Of a stretch of 64,000 bases of DNA, positions 20,754-28,764 are shown one piece after another. The stretch covers positions 620,001 to 684,000 of the forward strand of contig NZ_CP012196.1 in NCBI RefSeq assembly GCF_001190745.1. Direction: 5' to 3'. A model generated the notes under the pieces. The model was given only the letters and a program-made list of their open reading frames with translations. It was not told the origin of the DNA and did not search any database. The number at the start of each line of letters is the position of its first letter. The stretch's first letter is position 1. A program made the translations under genes and the position numbers. Source of the stretch: Campylobacter gracilis (GTDB lineage: Bacteria > Campylobacterota > Campylobacteria > Campylobacterales > Campylobacteraceae).

Positions 20754-22889
20754 TCAAAAGCTATACGTAAGGCTTAGATTGAAGGTGCGCGGATCGCCGT
20801 AGATCATTCGATTAGAACCGATGCCCTCAAAATAGCGCTTATCGGTTATGTTATCGACGTTTAGCTGCACATCTAGGTTTTTACTCGCTTTGTAGCCTAG
20901 CATTACGTTTGCAATCGTGTAGGCTTTCTGCTCGATCCTGCCGTATGGCGAGTCGGAATAAATCTTTGAGCGATACATCGCGCCTGCGCCGATTCTAAAT
21001 GTGCCGATCTCATATTTTGCAAAAAGATTTGCGCTGGTACGGGAGGAGTCGCTGGCGTAAATATTGCCGTCAGCGTCTTTGGCTTTGTAGTGCGCTAGCC
21101 CCATGCTTAGGCTTAGCGCATCGGTAATTTTACCGTTTACATCCGCTTCAAAGCCCCTGCTGGTTACTCCGCGACCCTGCCTGTAAGCGTAGGAATTTGT
21201 GCCAGTGATATACTCGTCGGTGCGGATGCCGAGCTTATCTTGGATGATCTTAAAAACGCCCAGGCTTGCTTGCAGATCGCCGTCAAAGTACTCGCCTTTG
21301 ATGCCCGCTTCGTAGTCCTTGCCTTGGATGGGATCAAGATATTTATTGTTTTTGTCCTTGTAGGTTTGAGGTTTAAAAATACTCGTATAACTTGCATAAA
21401 GGGTATGATGATCGTCTAAATCATAGGTGATCCCTGTATATGGAGTAATTTCGCGGGTAAAATTTCTATTATCCGCTCCACCTGTAATTTTATATTTATA
21501 GTAACTCATCCGCGTTCCTAATAAGAGCTTTAAATCCTCGGTGATTGAGAGTTTATTCGCGGCATAAATTGCTTTTTGAATAGTTCGATCGGCATTATTT
21601 TGATCTACATACGGTAAGCGTGGATCTTCAATATGAAGGTCGTTAAAATTTATTCTAGTACGCGCGGCATAAGCAAGGCCTGCTGGAGTATTTCGGTTAT
21701 TCCAGTAGCTACTTACGTTATCAGATCCTTTTTTGTAAAGATTATACATCACACCAAATACAAATTCATGATCTTGTCCGAAAAGCTCATACGGGATATT
21801 TGCGTAGGCGTCGATGTTGTGGATATTCTCTTCGCGCTTGTTAGCATAAACGCTAAGATCGGCGACGTTTCCGATGCCGCCAGGGCCTACCCTGCCGCCA
21901 TAATAGAGCAAATTTGAATCGGTATGAGCGCGACGAAACGAATAACTCAAGCTTAAACTCGCCTCGTTTGAGAAATATTGTTTAAAATCGGCATAAAAAT
22001 CAAGCGTAGAGATGTCGTATCGCGTCCAAGGCTGAGAGAAAATTTTGTTTTTGCCGAAGTGCGTGCGCGTACCATCCGAGTTAAACGCGGGCATTCCGCC
22101 CCAGCGCGTGCCATGTCGGCGTAGAGTCTGATAAAATGAGCCAAAGCTCAGCCTTGAATCGTCTGTTACATCGATATCTAATACGCCATAAACGGCAGTA
22201 TTGCGACGATTGTAATAGTCCATATAAGAGTGCGATCGTTCATGCATAAACGCTAGGCGTCCGCGCACCGAACCGCTTTGATTGAGCGGGCTTTGCACAT
22301 CGGTTTTAAGCCCGTATTTGTCGTATGAGCCGCCGTTTAGACTTATATAACCTTTTGGGATGGTGGAATCTGCGTGCTTACGGATAAAATTTAAACTCGC
22401 GGCGGGATTTCCCGCGCCCGCCAATAATCCGTTCGCACCCTTTACTACCTCAACGCGCTCATATGGCAGTAAATTTAAATCGTTCGCCCCGAGGCTAAAA
22501 CCTCCGAAGCTAGGCATCGAATCAAGCAGATAATAATCTATGCTAAATCCGCGCGCCGTAGGATAGAGCCTCTCATCCATACGCCCGCTCGTAATGCCCG
22601 CTATATTTCGCATCAGCACCTGATAATCGGTTATCCCCATATCTTTTAGCTTGGCTTCGGTCACCACGGTAAGAGACTGGGGTGTTTCTCTCGCCGTAAG
22701 ATCGAGCCTGGTGGTACTTTTAACGAGCTTTCTAGCCTCATAATCTCTGTCGTCGCGACGGAGCTTTTGGGTATCTTGCACTTCTATGGTGCCTAAGTCC
22801 TCCGGGGTGCTCGCAGTGGCGTTATTTTCCGCATAAAGTGAAGTTAGCATATTTAATACGACTACGAGCGAAAGAGATACTTTCTTCAT
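20754..22889 (-). CDS. TonB-dependent siderophore receptor
   Basis: 711 residues with a signal peptide (MKKVSLSLVVVLNMLTSLYA). A likely TonB box (DLGTIEVQDTQ) is followed by a plug domain (TPQSLTVVTEAKLKDMGI ... VEVVKGANGLLAGAGNPAASLNFIRK), then a 22-strand-type barrel ending NLSLTYSF, where the terminal Phe is the outer-membrane signature. The plug sequence resembles the FhuE/FpvA/FoxA group for ferric siderophores; the ligand is not predictable. It overlaps the upstream PepSY gene by 4 bases (ATGA), with AAGGAGAAAGTT before the start, so the two are co-translated. Confidence 0.9.
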   Translation of the reverse strand: MKKVSLSLVVVLNMLTSLYAENNATASTPEDLGTIEVQDTQKLRRDDRDYEARKLVKSTTRLDLTARETPQSLTVVTEAKLKDMGITDYQVLMRNIAGITSGRMDERLYPTARGFSIDYYLLDSMPSFGGFSLGANDLNLLPYERVEVVKGANGLLAGAGNPAASLNFIRKHADSTIPKGYISLNGGSYDKYGLKTDVQSPLNQSGSVRGRLAFMHERSHSYMDYYNRRNTAVYGVLDIDVTDDSRLSFGSFYQTLRRHGTRWGGMPAFNSDGTRTHFGKNKIFSQPWTRYDISTLDFYADFKQYFSNEASLSLSYSFRRAHTDSNLLYYGGRVGPGGIGNVADLSVYANKREENIHNIDAYANIPYELFGQDHEFVFGVMYNLYKKGSDNVSSYWNNRNTPAGLAYAARTRINFNDLHIEDPRLPYVDQNNADRTIQKAIYAANKLSITEDLKLLLGTRMSYYKYKITGGADNRNFTREITPYTGITYDLDDHHTLYASYTSIFKPQTYKDKNNKYLDPIQGKDYEAGIKGEYFDGDLQASLGVFKIIQDKLGIRTDEYITGTNSYAYRQGRGVTSRGFEADVNGKITDALSLSMGLAHYKAKDADGNIYASDSSRTSANLFAKYEIGTFRIGAGAMYRSKIYSDSPYGRIEQKAYTIANVMLGYKASKNLDVQLNVDNITDKRYFEGIGSNRMIYGDPRTFNLSLTYSF

Positions 22890-24028
22890 AACTTTCTCCT
22901 TTTAGAATTTCTATTTTTTAGGGTTATGTAAAATCCGCAAATGCTTAAAAATAGGGGCGCAAGCCCCGTTAAAAACCATATAAGCTTCGTTATTGCGCCG
23001 TATGAGCCCGCATGGGCGCGACGAAAGCCGTCTTGAAGTTTGTCCGAAAAATCCGCATCGTTTATAAAGTCCGCTTTTAAAATTTCGCCTGCATCTGATA
23101 TCGTGATACGGCTCGCGTAAGGGCTTTGCAGCGGGTTTTGCCCCGCCTCGAAGCCGTATACGGTAAAAGCGCCGCCCGGACAGAGCGGAAAGGCGATATA
23201 GGTGGAGCGAAATTCTTTAAATTTAACCGCTATCTTCGCCAAAGCTTCATCTAGCGTCGCAAGATTTTGCGCCGTTTTCATGCTTACCGTTCCGTTTGAT
23301 GCCGCGACGGTGGAATTTCGCTCGGTCTTAAAATTCTGCAAGACCGCGCCGCATGGATTTGCGAGCGGCTTGTAAGTTACCGCCCTTAGCTCCCACCATG
23401 CTCCGCTTATAGTTATAGCAAACATTACGGGAGTGCTCGCGACTCCGATTAGGCGGTGAGCGCCGCGCATAAAATATATGGCCCGATCTAGCCTCAGCGA
23501 GAATAAGTTTTGCCAAAATTTTTTGTAGATAAAAAAGCCGCTAATGCCGATAAGTAGCGCGCTAAGCCCCACGATACCCGTAAAAATTCTACCGCCGCGA
23601 CCTAAAAACAGCTCCGCGTGCAGCTTATTTATCGCGCCGATAAAGCCCTCATCTCGCGGCATGGGCGCGCCTTTAATCTCGCCGCTAAAGGCGTCCAGGT
23701 AAATTAGGGCTTGCTTTTGTAGCTTCTGCGAAGAAAGTCTGATTTTATCGGTCTTTGAAGCATCTTGCGCGATGCTCCAGCCTATGATTGCATACTCTTT
23801 AAATTTGGAATTTATCTCGGATTGCAGGGTACTAAATTTCATTCTAACGGGGAATTTCGCTATGCTTTCTTGCGTCCTAAACACCTTGTCTTTTAGCAAA
23901 ACTTCATTGATCTGCTCCGCGTAAACTAAAACCGAGCCGCTTATAGAAATGATTATAAGGGGTAGGCAAAATATCAAAGATAGCCACAAATGAAATTTGC
24001 GCGAGATTTTGCGAAAGGATTTAGACAA
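22886..24028 (-). CDS. PepSY-associated membrane protein (iron uptake)
   Basis: 380 residues from a TTG start with AAGGAAAA upstream. The family (PepSY_TM, PiuB-like) has four helices with large loops. Here helices are at about residues 12-34, 150-170, 190-215 and 345-370, with the conserved RKFHLWLSLIFCLPLIIISISG opening and the HRLIGVASTPVMFAITISGAWW motif bearing a haem-ligand-like His. Members sit beside siderophore receptors and are proposed to reduce or release iron at the inner membrane. It is the first gene of a two-gene operon with the receptor. On the minus strand upstream, TACAAT and an AATTAAAATAATTTTC stretch could be a promoter and weak Fur site. Confidence 0.8.
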   Translation of the reverse strand: MSKSFRKISRKFHLWLSLIFCLPLIIISISGSVLVYAEQINEVLLKDKVFRTQESIAKFPVRMKFSTLQSEINSKFKEYAIIGWSIAQDASKTDKIRLSSQKLQKQALIYLDAFSGEIKGAPMPRDEGFIGAINKLHAELFLGRGGRIFTGIVGLSALLIGISGFFIYKKFWQNLFSLRLDRAIYFMRGAHRLIGVASTPVMFAITISGAWWELRAVTYKPLANPCGAVLQNFKTERNSTVAASNGTVSMKTAQNLATLDEALAKIAVKFKEFRSTYIAFPLCPGGAFTVYGFEAGQNPLQSPYASRITISDAGEILKADFINDADFSDKLQDGFRRAHAGSYGAITKLIWFLTGLAPLFLSICGFYITLKNRNSKRRKL

Positions 24029-24380
24029 AATTTTCCTTTTTTTTGAAAATTATTTTAATTAAGACGGCGTGATTTTAGTGAAAATTGTATTAAAGCATCT
24101 TGAAAGTCGTTATAATTTTTTAGCTAAAATTTTACGGCGTAAAATTTGCTTAAATGATTTATCTATAGAAATTTTAAAAGCTATTTTAAAATTTTAAGAG
24201 CCGAGCGAATATTAAAATTTTCGCGCACAGGAGAGTTTAAATTTAAAGCAAATTTCGGATTTTAAAATTTCAATATCACGCAGGGTCGTGTTTGGGTTGC
24301 AGGCGTGGACGATCAACGACTCAAGTGGCTTGCAAATTCCGCACTCGCCAAAAAAACTCTGCGTTGCAGCGATTTAAATC
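24029..24380. other. Spacer between dgkA and the iron operon
   Basis: About 350 bases without a gene. It probably holds the iron operon promoter close to 24060-24120. The remainder has repeated AAAATTTTA words and nothing else recognisable. Confidence 0.45.
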
Positions 24381-24413
24381 TTTAATCGCGAAATTTGCAA
24401 TTACGCGATTAAA
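24381..24413 (-). terminator. Hairpin at the end of dgkA
   Basis: TTTAATCGCG (24381-24390) and CGCGATTAAA (24404-24413) form a perfect 10-base stem around a 13-base loop and overlap the dgkA stop codon. The T-run after it on the minus strand is poor, so termination strength is uncertain. Confidence 0.5.
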
Positions 24414-24771
24414 AGAATTTACCGATAAACGCATATCCCCACAGCGCGGCGTTGAGAAATAGGCTCATCATCACGGCCGTGCTTGCGGTGTCTTTGGCGC
24501 CCTTGGCTAGCGGGTGGATTTCGCTCGTGGCAAGATCGACCGCGCGCTCTATGGCGGAGTTTACGCACTCAAGCGCGATGGTAAAGACCGTGCCGAAGAT
24601 CAAAAATAGATTTAGAGTCGCGCTAAAATTCCAAAAAAATAGCGACAGCAGAAGCGGAACGAACACGCAAAGCTCGAGTCTAAAGCTACGCTCGCTACGC
24701 AGCATCTCGCAAAGACCCGCCATCGCGTAGCTCCAGTTGGCAAAAAATCGGTATTTGGGCTGATTACGCAT
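24409..24771 (-). CDS. dgkA: Diacylglycerol kinase
   Basis: 120 residues, three transmembrane helices, standard size. It phosphorylates diacylglycerol to phosphatidic acid in the inner membrane, recycling lipid left by periplasmic glycan synthesis. The signature ALECVNSAIERAVDLAT with the catalytic Glu, and the following HPLAKGAKDTASTAVMM with the conserved GAKD.asaAV pattern, are intact. It is divergent from xthA. Confidence 0.93.
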   Translation of the reverse strand: MRNQPKYRFFANWSYAMAGLCEMLRSERSFRLELCVFVPLLLSLFFWNFSATLNLFLIFGTVFTIALECVNSAIERAVDLATSEIHPLAKGAKDTASTAVMMSLFLNAALWGYAFIGKFF

Positions 24772-24801
24772 AATTTTCCTTTAAATTTAGTCAAAATTTC
24801 G

Positions 24802-24807
24802 TATAAT
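24802..24807 (+). promoter_or_regulatory. -10 box for xthA
   Basis: TATAAT at 24802-24807 within the 67-base divergent spacer, flanked by AAAATTT words on both sides. The leader to the TTG start is about 25 bases, with AAAGG as ribosome-binding site. Confidence 0.5.
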
Positions 24808-24838
24808 CATACCAAAATTTTCAGGCCAAAGGCTAAAT

Positions 24839-25597
24839 TTGAAACTGATTAGTTGGAACGTAAACGGACTGCGCGCAGTGCTGGGCAAAGACGGCTTCGC
24901 GTGGCTCGCGGAGCAAAACCCCGATTTTTTGGGCTTGCAAGAGATTAAGGTGAGCGAAAAGGACGCTCCGAAAGGGCTTTATGAGCTAGGATTTTCTCAG
25001 ATCGATCTAAATTCCGCCGCTCGCGCGGGCTATTCGGGCGTGGCGAGCCTGGCGAAATTTAAAAGCGAGACGAGCAAGGCGCTGTTTTTCCCCGACGACG
25101 AAGGGCGCGTGCTGCAGCACCGCTTCGGCGACGTCGTGCTTTTTAATATCTACTTTCCAAACGGCCAAAAGGACGAGGCGCGGCTAGCCTATAAGATGGA
25201 ATTTTACGCGAAATTCCTAGCCTACGCGCGCAGCCTCGCGGAGCAGGGGCTCGGGGTGATATTTTGCGGCGACGTAAATACCGCGCACCGCGAGATCGAT
25301 CTTGCAAACCCCAAAGCAAACTCCAAAACCTCGGGCTTTTTGCCGATCGAGCGCGCGTGGCTCGATGAGGTGGAGGCGGCGGGCTTCGTAGACACTTTCC
25401 GTGCCGTGCACGGCGAGTTGCGAGACGCCTACTCGTGGTGGAGCTACCGCTTTAACGCGCGCGCAAAAAACGTAGGTTGGCGGATCGATTATTTTTTCAT
25501 CTCGGCTAATTTGCGCTCGCAGCTAAAAGACGCTTTCATCCTAAGCGACGTGATGGGTAGCGACCATTGCCCCGTGGGTATCGAGATCGAAATTTAG
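24839..25597 (+). CDS. xthA: Exodeoxyribonuclease III
   Basis: 252 residues from a TTG start. It is the AP endonuclease / 3' exonuclease of base-excision repair. It has the family opening MKLISWNVNGLRAVL, the metal-binding Glu in FLGLQEIKV, the FCGDVNTAHREIDL active-site segment, and the C-terminal RIDYFFIS and GSDHCPVGIEI with the catalytic His. Length and motifs are complete. Confidence 0.95.
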   Translation: MKLISWNVNGLRAVLGKDGFAWLAEQNPDFLGLQEIKVSEKDAPKGLYELGFSQIDLNSAARAGYSGVASLAKFKSETSKALFFPDDEGRVLQHRFGDVVLFNIYFPNGQKDEARLAYKMEFYAKFLAYARSLAEQGLGVIFCGDVNTAHREIDLANPKANSKTSGFLPIERAWLDEVEAAGFVDTFRAVHGELRDAYSWWSYRFNARAKNVGWRIDYFFISANLRSQLKDAFILSDVMGSDHCPVGIEIEI

Positions 25598-25737
25598 CCG
25601 GGTTGAATTTCACGCCTGCAAGCTTTGATTTGCGCGGTTTGCGGGCAAAGTGCGCGTAGCTTTGCAAGCTAATGCGCGGATTTAAAGAGGCGGTGCGTAA
25701 ATGCTGCGCGATAAAATTTTAAATTTAAGGAGAGAAG

Positions 25738-27384
25738 ATGTTGAGCGATATCGAAATAGCAAATGCGGCGAAGCCGGATAAAATTTCAAACGTTGCAAAA
25801 AATTTGGGGCTTAGCGAGGATGAGATCGAGCTGTACGGACACTACAAAGCCAAGCTAAATATCAAGCCGCGCTCGCGCGCTTCGAAGCTTATTTTGGTCA
25901 CGGCGACCAATCCGACGCCGTTTGGCGAGGGCAAGACTACGACCTCCATCGGCCTAGCCGACGCGCTAAAACGCCTGGGCAAAAGCGTCTGCCTTGCGCT
26001 ACGCGAGCCGTCGCTAGGACCGGTTTTCGGTATCAAAGGAGGGGCTGCCGGCGGCGGGTATTCGCAGCTGGTGCCGATGGACGATCTAAATTTACATTTT
26101 AACGGCGATTTTCACGCAATCACCTCCGCAAACAATCTCATTTCGGCGGTCATCGACAACTCGCTGTATCAAGAAAACCCGCTAAAGATCGATAAAATTT
26201 TATGGAAGCGTTGCATGGATATGAATGATCGCGCGCTGCGCCATATCACCGTAGGACAGGGTGGGCGCACCGACGGAGTGCAGCGCGAGGACGGCTTTAA
26301 TATCACCGCAGCTAGCGAGATAATGGCGGTGCTGTGCCTCTCAAACGATCTTGCCGAGCTTAAGGAAAACATCGCAAACATCATGGTCGCCTACGATACG
26401 CAGGGAGAGCCGATATATGTGCGCGATCTGGGTTGCGCGGATGCCGTGGCGATCCTGCTAAAAGACGCGATGAAGCCTAATCTCATCCAAAGCCTTGAGC
26501 ACACGCCCACGCTCGTGCACGGAGGACCCTTTGCAAATATCGCGCACGGCTGCAACTCCATAATGGCGAGCAAGTTAGCGCTCTCGCTTGCTGATTACGC
26601 CGTGACGGAGGCGGGCTTCGGAAGCGAGCTGGGGGCTGAAAAATTTATCGACATCAAGTGTCGCCGCGCAGGCATCGCTCCGGATGCCGCGGTGTTAGTC
26701 AGCACGATCCGCTCGCTTAAATACAACGGCGGCGCGGATAAAGAAAATATCGCGAGCCCGGATCTTGCCGCGCTTCAAAGAGGCATCGTAAATTTAGGCG
26801 GGCATATCGAAATTTTACAAAATTTCGGGCTAAATCCGGTCGTGGCGCTTAACCGCTTTAGCTTCGATAGCGACGGCGAGATCGCCTTCGTGCGCGATTA
26901 CTGCAAGCAGCGCGGCGTGCAGATGGCGATTTGCGAAAATTTCGCCAAAGGAGGCGAGGGCGCGCTTGAGCTAGCCCGTCTCGTAGTAGATGAGTGCGAG
27001 CGTGCTAAGGAGCTGAAATTCGCCTACGAGCTTAGCGATGATACGGCGAGCAAGATCGAAAAGATCGCTACTAAAATTTACGGCGCGAGCGAGGTCATTT
27101 TCGAGCCGGAAGCGCAAAAGGCGCTGCAGCATATCAAGGCCTTGGGGCTTGAGCGGCTAAACGTCTGCATCGCAAAGACGCAGTATAGCTTCAGCGACGA
27201 TGCCAAGGCGCTTGGGCGGGCGCGCGACTTTAAGCTCAGCGTCAAAGATCTTCAAATTCGCACGGGAGCAGGCTTCATCGTCGCCGTCTGCGGTAAGATA
27301 ATGCTTATGCCGGGGCTACCGAAGGTTCCTAACGCGCTAAATATGAGGATCACTAGCGAGGGCGTAATAAGCGGACTGGCGTGA
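25738..27384 (+). CDS. fhs: Formate-tetrahydrofolate ligase
   Basis: 548 residues, full length. It makes 10-formyl-tetrahydrofolate from formate, THF and ATP, feeding purine and formyl-Met synthesis. It has the P-loop TPFGEGKTTTSIGLADAL, the GGAAGGGYSQLVPMDDLNLHF segment, and the C-terminal folate site region MPGLPKVPNA. AAGGAGAGAAG precedes the ATG. It is a single gene between AT-rich spacers. Confidence 0.96.
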   Translation: MLSDIEIANAAKPDKISNVAKNLGLSEDEIELYGHYKAKLNIKPRSRASKLILVTATNPTPFGEGKTTTSIGLADALKRLGKSVCLALREPSLGPVFGIKGGAAGGGYSQLVPMDDLNLHFNGDFHAITSANNLISAVIDNSLYQENPLKIDKILWKRCMDMNDRALRHITVGQGGRTDGVQREDGFNITAASEIMAVLCLSNDLAELKENIANIMVAYDTQGEPIYVRDLGCADAVAILLKDAMKPNLIQSLEHTPTLVHGGPFANIAHGCNSIMASKLALSLADYAVTEAGFGSELGAEKFIDIKCRRAGIAPDAAVLVSTIRSLKYNGGADKENIASPDLAALQRGIVNLGGHIEILQNFGLNPVVALNRFSFDSDGEIAFVRDYCKQRGVQMAICENFAKGGEGALELARLVVDECERAKELKFAYELSDDTASKIEKIATKIYGASEVIFEPEAQKALQHIKALGLERLNVCIAKTQYSFSDDAKALGRARDFKLSVKDLQIRTGAGFIVAVCGKIMLMPGLPKVPNALNMRITSEGVISGLA

Positions 27385-28764
27385 TTTTAAAATTTTATTT
27401 TTTGCGCCCGAAGCCAAAGCCGAGAATTCCGCGCTTGGGCGGTAAAATTTAGCTGCGGACTTCGGCGGCGATAAATTTTTTCCTAAAGCTTCGGTAGCAA
27501 TAAATCTTGCCTTCAAGCTTCGGCGAGTTTATCGCGCCGGGTTTTGATTGGTCGGATTGGTCGGATTTCGGCCCGCGAAATTTCGTTAAATTTCGCGCAA
27601 GATCTATGTAGAAATTCGGCGCAAAACCCGCGCGGGTTTGGCATTTGAAATTTCGCTCGCAAAATTCCGCGCAAAAACCGAGCCGTCCGCGAGCTTGCGA
27701 ACTCATCGCGGCGAGATTAAAATTTCATGCCGCATAAGCTCGTCGTGAGATTTAAAATTTCACGCGGCCGCGCACAGTGTCATGTGTCGCTACGAGATTC
27801 TAAATTTCATGTCGAGCGCACCGTGAAATTAATCCGTCGGTCGCGCAGCAGATCGCCGCACGATCTAAAATTCGCGCTTGCGCCGCGACATGCACCGCCG
27901 CGAGTTAAATTATGCGGTATAGCAAGCTAAATTTTACGCTCATGCAGATCAGTCATGTTGTCGGAGGTTTGCAGTGCCCAGATCAAATTTTACGTACTGC
28001 TGTGTAGTGCTTGCAGTGGGCACGGATGCTTGATCCGCTCTGCTTGCAAATGCGCAGGCGGCTATAGTTGCGCGGTAACAGGATTAAATTTTACGAGCCG
28101 CCGTGTCGCAGTATGAAATTCTATGCCGAAGCTGTCCGCTGCGAACTGAATTTGCGCGACGACTATATGCCGCTGCGTGCTTATAAATTAAATTGCACTA
28201 CACGCGCCCGTCGCCTGATTGTCGCGCGGGATTGAAATTTGCGCGATGCTGCTTGTCGCAGAATTTTAGATCGCTGCACGCCGCGCCATAGCTGTCGTAA
28301 AATTTTAAATTTCATGCTGTGCGTACGTACGAGTTAGCTGTGAAATTTAAAATTTATGCGGGCGTGAAATTTACTTCGCGTTATGCTGTGTCGTACATCG
28401 TCGCGAGCCAAATTATGCGCTGCTGCAGAATTAAAGTCTTGCATGCCCGCTGCTACCGCTCGGGCGCCATATGCCGGGCGGCTCCGTTTTGCGATCCGTT
28501 CGCGCCGTATTTGTTGCGATCAGTTACGCGCGTCGCCGTCGCAGTGCGAGATTTCGCGTCGAGCTATATTTTAGAGCTTTGATTTGCAGTGAGATTTTAC
28601 GGCGTGCAATGGCGCTAAATTCCATCCTGCGTGAGATTTTGGAATTTTAAAATTCCCTTTCGCGGTATAATTGTATGAAATGCAAAATTTGCAGGATTTT
28701 AATAAAGGAATTTTAAAATTTATGCGGCGCGGCTTTGTGGCGCGTCCGCAAGAAAGGAGCGATC
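27385..28764. other. 1.4-kb intergenic region of degenerate AAATTT arrays
   Basis: No gene supported. From about 27720 to 28600 the sequence alternates short RAATTY-containing AT words (TTAAAATTTCAYG, TAAATTTTACG, AAATTCTATGCCG) with 20-80 base GC-rich pieces full of GCCGC, TGTCGC and CTGCTG. One near-palindrome at about 27746-27764 (GTGAGATTTAAAATTTCAC) can fold. Short open frames on both strands have no domain and no ribosome-binding site. A TATAAT at 28666-28671 lies about 94 bases before the next gene. Confidence 0.5.
28666..28671 (+). promoter_or_regulatory. -10 box upstream of the zinc-finger membrane protein
   Basis: TATAAT at 28666-28671, giving a leader of roughly 85-90 bases that includes an out-of-frame ATG at 28721. 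Confidence 0.45.

Noticed and set aside
27449-27706. 85-codon minus-strand frame after fhs
   Set aside because: Made of repeat-like AAATTT/GC blocks with no start signal and no motif.
28319-28582. 87-codon plus-strand frame in the repeat-rich spacer
   Set aside because: Low-complexity, no ribosome-binding site, no homologous motif.
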